NCBI GenBank assembly: GCA_012295275.1
Contig: CM022669.1
Span: 15,490,172-15,522,671, forward strand
DNA: 32,500 nucleotides
Direction: 5' to 3'
From: Chrysomallon squamiferum
Taxonomy: Eukaryota; Mollusca; Gastropoda; Neomphalida; Peltospiridae
Shown here one piece after another: positions 20,865 to 32,050 of this stretch (position 1 is the stretch's first letter; each line of letters begins with the position of its first letter). The notes under the pieces are model-generated. The model did no database searches. It was not told where the DNA came from and saw only the letters and a list, made by a program, of their open reading frames with translations. The position numbers were made by a program, and so were the translations under genes.

Positions 20865-20992
20865 CTAATAGCAAACTGCATTAAAATCGAACTGTAAATG
20901 TTTACATCTAATAGCAAACTGCATTAAAATCTAACTGTAAATGTTTACATCTAATCGCAAACTGATTAAAATCTAATCGTATAGATTTACGT
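20865..20992. repeat. 43-bp minisatellite, three copies
   Basis: Units starting CTAATAGCAAACTGCATTAA lie at 20865, 20908 and 20951, an exact 43-bp period. The first two are nearly identical; the third has a small deletion and more changes. Confidence 0.93.
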
Positions 20993-21360
20993 CATTAAAC
21001 TGATTCAAATGTATAGTATATATTTTATTTAGATGAGTAATTTCAGTCTTAGATCTAATAACCTACTACCAGAATCACTCTTAATGATTATAAATGAACT
21101 GATACGGTTGCTACTACCTGTTAATGTGTTTGCCTACGAAAACTATAACAGAAAACGTTTTCCTATAAATAATTATAACATTTTAAAGACATCATATATT
21201 CGTTTTTATATCTTTACGGTATATATATCAATGTATATACATAAATATGTCCTAATCCTAATCCAGACTCAAGGATACACTCCAGGAAAGATGAGCTTTA
21301 GCCTGGAAAACCAGGCTACTTAGGTTACAATATTAATGCTCTTAATTCCCGTAATTGTTA
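20993..21360. other. gene-free stretch with a short hairpin
   Basis: AT-rich unique DNA. At 21299-21318 TAGCCTGG-AAAA-CCAGGCTA is a perfect 8-bp stem. The 96-codon frame at 21033-21323 has no recognisable domain. Confidence 0.45.
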
Positions 21361-21790
21361 TGCTGTGACGTACAACGGAACCTAAGTTAGTGTGTCATCT
21401 GATGTGAAGAGTTAGGGGAGGAAAAATGTGCAGTAAAATTCGTCTCGTTCTTTCGTTTACGAGTATAACGACGGCATGATTACGTGTCGCCTTTGGCAAC
21501 TACGCTTCTCGTTTCTCGTAACCAGAAAAGAAAGATCGGTCGACCTTTTCCAGCTCGTTCGAGCTGGTCTTTAAGTTCTGTCATTTGGGGGCAAAAAAAA
21601 AAGCTGATACCTACTTGAACCTCTGAGGTATGCACACGTGTGTGTGTTTTTTCGTTAGTACCTTTGTCTGTACTCACGTGCGTATTTCATGCATCAATGA
21701 GATCGTGAACGGAAATGTTTGTCATTTCCCGTGGAGCAGTGCGGTCTGCGTTGTGTACTCGCTTCTGACGCACGTTGTTAATCTTGTATT
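21360..21790. other. CpG-enriched island with palindromic motifs
   Basis: CpG dinucleotides are clearly denser than in the flanks. Visible motifs are a TGACGTA half-CRE (21365-21371), CCAGCTCG-TT-CGAGCTGG (21550-21567) and two CACGTG E-boxes near 21638 and 21675. It may be a regulatory element or first-exon region of the minus-strand receptor gene; that is a guess from composition only. Confidence 0.3.
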
Positions 21791-22328
21791 AATCAGAAAA
21801 CAAGGTTAGACGCTTGTCAAAAGCACATAATCACATTTATTAAGACATTAGAGTCTTTGTGTGCAGTCTTAACGTGGATGAATAGATCAGTATTTAGTGT
21901 GCATGTATTAGATATAAAAGATCGCTGAATCAGTTTTTTTTTTTTATAGGGAGAGAGCCAAATGAAAACTGATGGTATTATGCAGTATTCCTCTGTTATA
22001 TATCTCAAGAAAAATACAGTTAATCTTTTTTGACGATTTAGTTAAAATCTATTTGATTTTTCATCCACACCTACTTACTTTTCCATATCCAGGAAAACAA
22101 CGATGAACTTAACAAACCAGAGCATAACGAGCATTTTTCACGCTGCTGCTTAGATCTTTTACTGACTGACTGTTCGTTGAATTATAAAGTTGAAAAATGT
22201 TAACATTTGTACATAGATAGTTACTAACGATTGGTTTCATGCACTTTACTGATTGTTATTATTAACTCGAAATAATCCATAACAACATGCTCTCTGTGCT
22301 TGTGAAAAGCTCTGAATGGCTCAGGCTT

Positions 22329-22330
<2 letters not shown>
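21791..22330. other. gene-free AT-rich stretch
   Basis: Unique AT-rich DNA. Nothing recognised. Confidence 0.5.

Positions 22331-22370
<40 letters not shown>
22331..22370. repeat. (AAT)n microsatellite
   Basis: About 13 AAT units, followed by a short TA/TACG patch. Confidence 0.96.
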
Positions 22371-23066
<696 letters not shown>

Positions 23067-23700
23067 CGAGAGCAAAATGTTCTTACAGGTATTTCAGCAT
23101 TTACACAAAAGAAAATCGTTCAGAACAGGTTTGCTAGTGTTAGTTAACTGAGGGAAAATTTGGCAAAAATGTTTTACACTACACTGACATGTTTGTGCCG
23201 ACACGTGGATATGATGACCCAATAGCCGCAAATTTTCAAATTTCTAATCATGTCTACAATTAGTCTGTCCACTGATTGGTCAAAACTGAGAAGCCGGACA
23301 GTGTGTGACGAACAACCAATGGGCTGGCTGCTTTCTATTAAAGGTCAAAACCAGCCGATAATGCGTACTTGTCACAGAATTTACAACGTCAGCAGCGTAG
23401 TGTAAATATGCTAATTTTCAACCCGACACCGTTTATTGTCTTCCTCAAAAATAAAGCTGCATCTTCATTTTCGGCCTTTCAGACAAAAACAGGAATATAA
23501 ATTAAACCGCTGTTGCGCTATTTTAGCGACTGAAAGTGAAAAGCAATGCAAATGGCAAAGCTGTGTCAGCTATTTTTGGGATTTTGCTGAGAGATAATAA
23601 ATATTACAAAGCGTAAAGAGCTTTTAAGTCGAAAACTATGAACTCTCTGTCACTCTTTCTCTCTTATCTCTGACTATATGTCTGTGTTTCTGTCTGGCTG
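23067..23700. other. non-repetitive stretch, no gene recognised
   Basis: Balanced composition. A GATTGGTCAAAAC word (23274) and an ACCAATGG word (23312) form opposed CCAAT boxes about 40 bp apart, and an AGGTCAAAACC word follows at 23342. No TATA box or exon can be tied to them. Confidence 0.4.
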
Positions 23701-23702
23701 TC

Positions 23703-24105
<403 letters not shown>

Positions 24106-24354
24106 TAGTATTTCGTGTGTGAATGTGTGCAGGAGTCTGAGCCAAGTTTCGAAAAGCCACAAAAACAACAATCAACAATCATACATTTTCAGCAGTGCAT
24201 TTCAGTGGAGTCAGTGTTGTTTTCGTAATTTCCTGAACAGAACGTAAACATCAAGATACACAATCAGACGCAGGAAAATAAACATAACCCCCCCAAAAAA
24301 ACAGTCAGCTAAACAATTTAAACAGTTATCTTTTCTTCACCAGAATATGGGAAT

Positions 24355-24388
24355 AATAAATAAATAATAAATAAACGAATAAATAAAA

Positions 24389-24427
<39 letters not shown>

Positions 24428-24570
24428 ATGAATAAATAAATAAATAAATAAACGAATAAATAAATAAATAAATAAATAAATAATAAATAAACGAATAAAT
24501 AAATGGTATAAATTAAATAAAAAATAAATAAATGAATAAGTAAGTAACTAAGTATGTAAATAAATAAATT
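24355..24570. repeat. (AAAT)n tetranucleotide array
   Basis: AAAT/AATA units with ACGA and ATGA variants over more than 200 bp. Confidence 0.96.
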
Positions 24571-24575
24571 GCACA

Positions 24576-24941
24576 CTAATGGTATATTATAAGATGATAC
24601 ATCAATGTATGAAATAACGCGCCTAGCTAATCATCTCCTGGGGGATTCCAACCCAGACTGGTTTCTTTTCAGACTGGTCACAGGGTAAAATAAAATGTCT
24701 CTTAGGTGCTTTTCCTATGATGAAAAGTCAGCCAGATAAGCCATAAAATGCAGCTGAACTTTTTTTCATGTTAGACACGATCAGCTTATAGCTCATAATA
24801 ATATCAATCATTTGCTTTGAAAATTCGTAAATTTTACCAAATTAAAAAAACATTTACGTTAAAAAATTTCACACAGCTAAGTGTTGTGCTTACGTTGCAC
24901 AAAAAATCTTGCCTTCTCCTGATATTAGTTAGCTCCACAGT
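24576..24941. other. gene-free stretch
   Basis: Unique sequence of moderate G+C at 24620-24700, with a direct repeat of CAGACTGGT at 24655 and 24671. The minus strand has a B-box-like GGTTGGAATCC there, but no matching A box. Confidence 0.4.
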
Positions 24942-25175
24942 TCAGTTCTGTTCCGCATACAGGACACGCCTTCTGAACTTATCGTTCCCAACATGACATT
25001 TGACATCTCGCAGCGACCGGTTTGAAATTATGCAGTCTTGGTCCGAGTCCCAGGGGTTTATTAACAAGAGATATTCTTTCTGCCTTATCAAATATTCCTT
25101 CTTGAGATATTCGCCGAGTTCAGAGGGTGCACGTATCTGGAGAGTTGTGCTAGAAGTTTCAATTGTCAAAGACAT
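24942..25175 (-). other. exon-like open frame, unrecognised product
   Basis: This is a 77-codon frame with a true ATG, ordinary codon use and no low-complexity, ending in TGA. It is rich in charged residues (ELGEYLKKEYLIRQKEYL, then SLRDVKCHVGNDKFRRRV). On the minus strand a plausible acceptor, ACTCTCCAG, lies inside it. The frame stays open upstream of the ATG to a TAG near 25216. I recognise no family. It may be a terminal exon, a transposon fragment or chance. Confidence 0.2.
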
Positions 25176-25268
25176 ATATATTAAATGGTTAACTGATAAC
25201 CCAGTATAACTGGACTAGGTTAGTCGTACTATGGCACTAAGAGGAATATTAGTATTTTGTTTGGTAAG

Positions 25269-25310
25269 ACACACGCACACGCACGCACACACACACACAC
25301 ACACACACAT
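25269..25310. repeat. (CA)n microsatellite
   Basis: A CA array with CACG variants at its start. Confidence 0.96.
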
Positions 25311-25426
25311 GCAAACATACATACATAGATATATATAACTGAGAAATAAAGTCATTCAAAGAGATGGACGGAAAGAGGATGAATGAATGGACGGATGGAT
25401 GGACACTTGTAAATGAAGAACTAATA

Positions 25427-25437
25427 TATTATATCTA

Positions 25438-25500
<63 letters not shown>

Positions 25501-25525
25501 ATATATATATATATATATATCTATC

Positions 25526-25560
<35 letters not shown>
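25427..25560. repeat. compound (TATC)n-(AT)n-(GT)n
   Basis: TATC array (25435-25500), AT run (25499-25520) and GT run (25532-25559). Frames across it are artefacts. Confidence 0.97.
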
Positions 25561-25561
<1 letters not shown>

Positions 25562-26108
25562 TTTATGTTTGCATGCGTACATGCGTCTATCCATCTCTAT
25601 ATTCGTCAGAGTATATCCATACATGCGTGCATGAATCACACTTCTGGCAATAATGAAAAGATATGCGATATTTTCATTATGTATCACATTATTAACATTG
25701 TTACAGAATAGATATATCGATTTCAAACGGATCATTCTTAAGTTTTGTTCAACACTTTGGAAGAAAATTAAGAGAAACACGATATTAATCATAAATGATC
25801 ACGTATATTTAGTTTCTCGGAGTAGGCAAAAACAGTGGGCGTTTCGTTTGCTCTTCATTAAGATAGGAATTACCCGACTGATATTGAAACTGTAGAAGAT
25901 TGATAGAGTTGGTCTAGTAATATTATTATTCATCAGAAGACGAAATGAAATTTAGTTCGGAACATTCCTGTGTAAAGGAAGAGAAACGTATTGCATGTAG
26001 TCAGCAGTTTTTTTTGTTTTTTAATTATTATTTTTTTAATTATTATTTAGTTTATAAAAAAGAAAATGAAAGGAAACGAGAAAGAAAGAAAAAGTAATTA
26101 AATTAATA

Positions 26109-26110
<2 letters not shown>
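25561..26110. other. gene-free AT-rich stretch
   Basis: Unique AT-rich DNA. A near-duplicate AATTATTATTT word at 26023 and 26038 is the only local repeat. Confidence 0.5.

Positions 26111-26140
<30 letters not shown>
26111..26140. repeat. poly-A tract
   Basis: Thirty A preceded by AAT-rich sequence. It could be a retroelement tail, but no element body is recognisable upstream. Confidence 0.93.
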
Positions 26141-26142
<2 letters not shown>

Positions 26143-26540
26143 TTAGAACGCTTCAAGGATATACACGAAATCTGTAACTCATATACTTTGAAGATTTAGA
26201 TAAAGTGCTTGCTAAGGACTATTTTCTCCTTCGGATTTTTCTGGTTTTCTTAGGAATCTGTATTTTATTATATAATGTCTACAGGGATTTTCGGGATTAC
26301 TGCTGTGTTTTGTAATAGAAAACAAAGAAAACGACGTGTAATGAAAGTCCATACTGTCAGTCATAAAGTGTTTATTACTCTATAAGGCTGAGAATCGTTG
26401 TTAATACTATTAGCTGATTTAGTCTTTTTTATTTCTTCCTTTTCTTCACGTTTTTATTTCTTCTTCATCTCATTTTAAAAATATTTTCTCTTTTTTATTT
26501 TTATTGTGCTGTACTAATACATGTTAAACAACAACAACCC
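26141..26540. other. gene-free AT-rich stretch
   Basis: Unique sequence. No feature seen. Confidence 0.5.
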
Positions 26541-26624
26541 AAAAAAAAAAAGACAAAAAAAAACAAAAAAAAAAAGACAAAGAAGATAACGGAAAAAACA
26601 ATAGCAAAAAAAAAAAAAAAAAAA
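26541..26624. repeat. poly-A tracts with GACA spacers
   Basis: A-runs at 26541-26551, 26555-26575 and 26607-26624, with AAAAAGACAA repeated. Confidence 0.93.
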
Positions 26625-26969
26625 GACTAAATAAGGATCCATAAAAACTGAGCTGTCTATTATTGTGTTTTTAATTTATTTATTTACTTTTTGTAAAATT
26701 AAAACTTGACGGTGTTTTTGAGGTATCGCAATGAAATTGTCAACAAATTTAATTCTAGAATGGTACATTGGGTTTTTCCTATTTTTATTGTTGTTCTCAG
26801 AATGATGCAACGAAGAAGTGTTCCATGACATGTATTTAGTATCATGTATTTCATTTAATTTTTTAAACTGAATTTTAGAACATGAGCATTAAAATATAAT
26901 GATCTGACTGTTCTTAATTAATTTATTGTCGTCATCATCATCATCTTAATTTTCTTCATCCTTTCTTTA
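26625..26969. other. gene-free AT-rich stretch
   Basis: Unique AT-rich DNA ending in a short CAT/TCA run near 26930-26945. Confidence 0.5.
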
Positions 26970-27090
26970 TGTTATACATAATAATAATAATAATAATAAC
27001 AACAACAACAACAACAATAATAATAACAGTGATGATGATGATGATCATAATAATAATATTAATAGTAGTAGTAGTAGTAATAGTAGTAAC
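26970..27090. repeat. serial trinucleotide arrays (AAT, AAC, GAT, TAG)
   Basis: AAT (26979-26999), AAC (26998-27016), AAT again, GAT (27030-27044), AAT and TAG (27064-27080) follow one another, as in the 19684-19940 block. Confidence 0.93.
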
Positions 27091-27812
27091 TGCACTTTAT
27101 AGTAATAAGCAAACTATATCCAACGTTCTAAGTCTGAATTCTCTATCGAGATCAGAGCTTATGATCACAACAGGCATTTTTAAAAGTTCTCTTATGAAAT
27201 TAGATTATCCACACACTGAACACTATATGTAGAATCTGTTTTCCAGCTTGTTTGTCACTCCGTCCAAACTCTCTAAGGCATTCTTTCAGATTCTCTTTTG
27301 AAAACGTGCCAAGGATTACCCGCACCCAGAATGATTCATATATTGCAATCCCTGCTTCTCTCCGTCCACCCTCAGCACTTCTTGCCTGCTTGCCATTCTA
27401 ACAGTCTCTCTACCTCCCACCTACAACAGCCCATTCGAATCCATTTAACAACAGATTTTGAACCTTTTTCTTTCCTCTCGTAAAAAAGTACGCATCTATT
27501 ACGACAACGTTACGTGCAGCATTTGGTGCAAACTGGAATGGATAAGCTCGTCATTTAGGGAATTGATACATTCTGACATATTAAACTAAAAAAAAAGAAG
27601 AAAGATGTAATTTGTCAATTGCTGCTGTTTTTATTTTATACCAGATTAAACAGAACGTGCGAAATAGTTTTTGAAAATCGCGAAGCGTTTTTAGCCTTCA
27701 GTATTTTCTTTTTGTTTTTCGTTTTGTTTTAAGTTTTTGTTTTCTGTTTCAGTTGGCAAAATAAATTGCTGTGTAAAGTAATCGCTTCTGCGCTCTGTTG
27801 CCCTATAATTGC
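27091..27812. other. gene-free stretch with a C-rich island
   Basis: 27240-27485 is pyrimidine-rich on the plus strand (many C and CT words) and unlike its neighbours. A 61-codon frame at 27298-27483 has no recognisable motif and begins at a non-ATG codon. The rest is AT-rich. Confidence 0.4.
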
Positions 27813-27839
27813 TTTTTTTTTTTTTTTTTTTTTTTTTTT
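27813..27839. repeat. poly-T tract
   Basis: 27 T on the plus strand. Confidence 0.95.
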
Positions 27840-27944
27840 ATTAAAGAAAAATTTCTCATATAAGGCACGGAACAAAAATTATCTATGTAAGTTTAAAATC
27901 TGGAATTGTTTTCGTGAAAAAATTTCTAATTAGTTATACATATC

Positions 27945-27948
<4 letters not shown>

Positions 27949-28029
<81 letters not shown>
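27949..28029. repeat. (AG)n microsatellite
   Basis: About 40 AG units flanked by GGG on both sides. Confidence 0.98.
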
Positions 28030-28031
<2 letters not shown>

Positions 28032-28189
28032 TAATTTAAAAACTACCATGATTACTCAACGATTGTTAATTAATCAAGTAGTAATACTGCTACTTCAGAT
28101 GCCGGCAGTCTTAATCCTGCTAATGTTACTGCTATTACAGCTGCTGAAACCTATACTGCTGGAGATCAGAAAAACAATGCATTTATTTA
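28030..28189. other. decayed ACT/GCT period-3 patch
   Basis: ACTGCT-like triplets recur in phase from 28083 to 28160, resembling the mosaic at 16086-16340. They start a 75-codon open frame without ATG (28074-28301). Confidence 0.4.
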
Positions 28190-28650
28190 TCTTTTAAATA
28201 GATCTCTCGAAAATTTCACAAGACGAAATTTCCCCATTAATCAGCTTTCACATATCAAAACTTTTACAAGGCCTCACGGAACCAATGCCCGTGATAAATA
28301 AAGCTGACCTCACGTTTGCACAAACCTTTGGCGAAGCCCCAGGTTGTCACTAAATAAGACCTTTTTTTTTCTTCTTCTCACGGACAATAATGAATGAATC
28401 AGAGCTAATTCAAGGCATGAACCCATATTAACCCCTGTTTACCCCCACAAGATTAGTTAGTGGCGGCACGGTAGATTATCAATTATGGTACCATCGGCAA
28501 TTCGCTATCACTTCTCAATTATTACCAAACGTAAATTGATAGTGGCGCCTTGGCCGTCGTTTTGAAAACAGCACACGAAACGCGATCGATTCATTGGTCT
28601 ATAAAATTGACGAGTAATCAAATAAAACGCAGATTCTTTGAGAAAAAAGG
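28190..28650. other. repeat-free island, candidate non-coding regulatory element
   Basis: About 460 bp without microsatellites, lying between an AG array and A/T tracts. It contains TGTTTAC (forkhead-type, near 28436) and several homeodomain-type ATTA/ATCAAT words (for example 28234-28240 and 28479-28485). No coding signal. Function is inferred from texture only. Confidence 0.25.
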
Positions 28651-28787
28651 CGTTGAACGAGAGCGATAGAGAGGGAGATATATATAGATCAAGAGAAAGA
28701 AATAATAATAAAAAAAAAAAAATGTGATGGTCTGTTTTGGCTTTTGAAAAAAACATAAAAAAACGGTTTTTAAAAATCGGTGTTACC

Positions 28788-28812
28788 TTTTTTTTTTTTT
28801 TTTTTTTTTTTA
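28788..28812. repeat. poly-T tract
   Basis: 25 T, followed by T-rich sequence to about 28855. Confidence 0.93.
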
Positions 28813-29097
28813 ACAGTTTTCTTTTAATTTTCTTTTTCTTCAGTCCTATTTTCGTTTTAATGAAAACGTATTCATGTTTGAACGTGCGAAATGTTGTCTC
28901 ATTGATTTTCTGTTTCCTATAATGTAGCTCTGATTAGCTTTTTTCGAAGAAAAAGAATACTGAGTGTTTCATTCAGAGACGAATAAATGAAATTTCGCTG
29001 CTGTACAAATTGGTGATTTATTTTTTTAATACTGTTTCCAATTGAGATTTAATGCTTGAATGAGCTGAAAACGTGAAAGATATACTATAATGTGATA

Positions 29098-29098
29098 A

Positions 29099-29133
<35 letters not shown>

Positions 29134-29460
29134 GAAGAAAGAAAGAAAGAAAGAAAGGAAGAAAGAAAAATGGAAAAAATACGATGGATTAGAAGGATGA
29201 TGATGAGAAGAAAAAATTGGAGATGAAGAAGACGAATACAAATAAAACGATGAATAAGAAAAAAGAAGAGAAAGATGAAGATCAGAATACGATCTTGACG
29301 ATGATAACGAAGAGAACAAAAAAAAAAATAAAAAAATAAAGAAAAAGAAGATGAAGTGGAATAAAAAAAGAAGAAATAACGGAAGAAAAAGAAAAGGACA
29401 ATGATTTGGAAGAAAAAGGAAAAAGAAAACGAAGAAAAGAAAAGAAAAAGAAAAAGAAAT
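29098..29460. repeat. (GAAA)n and long polypurine block
   Basis: A GAAA/GGAA array (29098-29167) continues into about 290 bp in which almost every base on the plus strand is A or G, mainly GAAGAA, GATGAA and AAAAAG words. The 165-codon Phe/Ser frame on the minus strand is its translation. Confidence 0.94.
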
Positions 29461-29879
29461 AGTGTCTAGAGGTTTATTTTGGTTTTGTTTAAATGTTTTA
29501 ATAAAATTTGAATTAATTCTCACGATTAGTTAAATGATGTATCTTTTATTTTAACTTTACATAAATAAATAAATAATAACATTATTTTTTTCTGCATTAG
29601 GTTGATTTTGATTGATGATTTTTAATAAGTTCATTTGTCAAAATGTACGAAAATTTTGAAGTTTTTTTATATTTTTTTCCTACTTCTTTTTTTCCTACTT
29701 CTTTTTTCTTTAGAAAATTTAGCTTTGAACTGTTAAGTGTATTAAGTTAAAGGAATGGTTGAAAATCAGGCCCTTTAATTTAGAATCCCCAAATAGAAAA
29801 CACTTTTAATGTTATGACAGCTAAGTGAAACATGCGACATTTTTCTTTTTATACATGCAATGTCGATAAACTAAAATTT
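29461..29879. other. gene-free AT-rich stretch
   Basis: Unique, strongly AT-rich. It includes a tandem TTTTTTCCTACTTC word at about 29674-29702. Confidence 0.5.
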
Positions 29880-29960
29880 CAAAAAAAAAAAAAAAAAAAA
29901 AAAAATAAATAAATAAATAATAATAATAATAATAATAATAGAGAGAAGAAAAGAAAAAAA

Positions 29961-29992
<32 letters not shown>

Positions 29993-29997
29993 AAGAA
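29880..29997. repeat. poly-A, (AAAT)n, (AAT)n, poly-A compound
   Basis: Poly-A (29881-29905), AAAT units, AAT units (29920-29940), then GA and poly-A runs to 29997. Confidence 0.95.
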
Positions 29998-30267
29998 AAC
30001 ATTTTAATCATGATAAACATGTAAGCAATAATGAAAGGCAAATAAGTCTTCAACGTGTTTACGGTAGCGGTCAGGATATTCGTTCTTGTTCCTATCAAAC
30101 AATCTCTGCGTATTTACTGCGTTGAAGCGAGAACCATTTCTGTACGTACTTGCGTGTTCATAGTATTATTACTACTCGTCACTACAGAGAACGGAAAATA
30201 GCACTTAATTACTGCTGATATTAGCTCCTGTGGCAAAAGCTGTTGTCGATTGATGTATTTACCGTAA

Positions 30268-30500
30268 GATTAGATAGACAGACAGACAGACATACACAAA
30301 CACCCATACAGACATAAATAGACAGATAGACAGGCATGCATATACATTCATACAAAGATAAAAACTCTTACAGACATACAGATAGAAGGACAGATAGTTA
30401 AATAGACAGATTGACAGACAGAGGTAGTATATAGATAGATATATATATATATAGATAGATAGATAAATAGACAGATAGATTTGGTGATATATAGATATAG
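30268..30500. repeat. degenerate GACA/GATA tetranucleotide region
   Basis: GACA units (30276-30291, 30310-30330), decayed words, then GATA/TA units (30428-30480). Confidence 0.88.
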
Positions 30501-30559
30501 GCAGAAAGAAAGCGGATTATAATAAAGCGTTTTGAAAAGTAATGCAATCAATCAATCGG

Positions 30560-30573
30560 TAATAATAATAATA

Positions 30574-30610
<37 letters not shown>
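30560..30610. repeat. (AAT)n microsatellite
   Basis: About 16 AAT units with one AAAT slip. Confidence 0.96.
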
Positions 30611-30612
<2 letters not shown>

Positions 30613-31051
30613 CCCATTAACGGTATCAACACGTCAAAAGTGCACGGAAGGGAATTTTTACTAATAGGTAGATTCGATAATTACTTTCTTTCTGTTATGC
30701 TGTAAAAATATTGTTTTCAATTACAATCAGTTTTAGACATAATTACTAATTGTTACTGTTTACTCAAAAAGAATATATGTTCTGACTACAGAATGATAAA
30801 AACTGCAGACTGTCTGTCTAGGTCGACTCCCTTAGTTAAACAAGAATTATCACTGAATAGGATATAAGTGTAGAAAATCTTGAAACTGAAAAAGAAAGAA
30901 TAAAAGATATGAATAGGTCAAGATCCACTTCCTAAGATTACGTTGGAAACTATTATGATAGAATACATTTAGAGATAGTACCATAAACACACATATACAT
31001 AATAAACACATAAGTAAAGACAAGATACACTCATCCATATGAACAGACAGA

Positions 31052-31056
<5 letters not shown>
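30611..31056. other. gene-free AT-rich stretch
   Basis: Unique AT-rich DNA. Nothing recognised. Confidence 0.5.
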
Positions 31057-31148
<92 letters not shown>

Positions 31149-31161
31149 CTCTCTCTCTCTT
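31057..31161. repeat. (CT)n microsatellite
   Basis: About 52 CT units with one CG interruption near 31145. Confidence 0.98.
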
Positions 31162-31887
31162 TCTTATTACCAAACATCGTTATTTCCATGCTAATTTATT
31201 AAAAATACATCATCGTATTCAAACACACAAACACACAAACCCCTAAAAAAAAAAAAAAAAAACCCAAACCGGATCCTTTTATAAATGTAGTGATTTCAGT
31301 GAAAAAGAGTTGTGAAACACCACCTGTTTTCTCCCAGCGGTCAAAAATAATATTACTTACTTAGTTAGAAATATAAAAAGAGATATTTTCCACCGCAGTG
31401 CTCTTGTCTGTGACCCAGACAAGGACACGGTTTTCAATAGAGGGGTCAGAAGGATAATGAACGTTTTTTCTCTTCTATTTAATCCATAAAATATTTGACG
31501 CTATCGAAACGCTTGGCTATGCGAATCGATTTTGAATTTAAACAGTAATTGATTGCCATGATCAGTGACAATTTGAGGTTGCAGATAATGGTTATATGCA
31601 CCCATAACGTTCTTTGGATCACTGCAAACGTGTTAATAGGCAGCGAACATTGAAACACTTTTGCCCTGGGCACACAAAAAACACCTTACGGGCTTGTCTT
31701 GCTTATGAAATACAATCTTTAATGCGATGCAGCGAACGGTGTCGTTATCTCACTACTTAACCGTAGAACAGAATCGATTCTGGAAATTTTGTACTCTGAA
31801 GTCAAATGGTCACCCACACGTACAAAGTCACAAATGTTCAAATACAAATACCTAAAAAAAAAATCTTATCTTTAATAGAGACCATTT
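31162..31887. other. gene-free stretch
   Basis: It holds a poly-A (31245-31262) and otherwise unique sequence of moderate G+C (31380-31800). The 64-codon minus-strand frame at 31479-31673 has no recognisable motif. Confidence 0.45.
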
Positions 31888-32050
31888 TGTTGTTGTTGTT
31901 GTTGTTGTTGTTATTTTTACTACTACTATTATTATTGTTATTATTACTATTACGGTTATTAGTTATTACTATTACTATTATTATTATTGTTGATGTTATT
32001 GCTGTTGTTGTTGCTTTTGCTGTTGCTGTTGTTGTTGATGTTGCTTGGTT
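31888..32050. repeat. serial trinucleotide mosaic (TTG, TTA/ACT, GTT/GCT)
   Basis: TTG units (31888-31911), TTA/CTA words (31915-31990), then TTG/TTGC words to about 32045. The Leu/Val-rich frame across it is an artefact. Confidence 0.9.

Noticed and set aside
21033-21323. 96-codon frame
   Set aside because: Composition follows AT-rich DNA; no motif or homology recognised.
24620-24690. B-box-like GGTTGGAATCC on the minus strand, possible tRNA-derived SINE
   Set aside because: One core mismatch, no A box at proper spacing, no poly-A or repeat tail and no second copy in the window.
26111-26140. Poly-A as a LINE or processed pseudogene tail
   Set aside because: No target-site duplication or recognisable element body upstream.
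29026-29523. 165-codon Phe/Ser/Leu-rich frame on the minus strand
   Set aside because: It is derived from the GAAA array and polypurine block; hydrophobicity comes from base composition.
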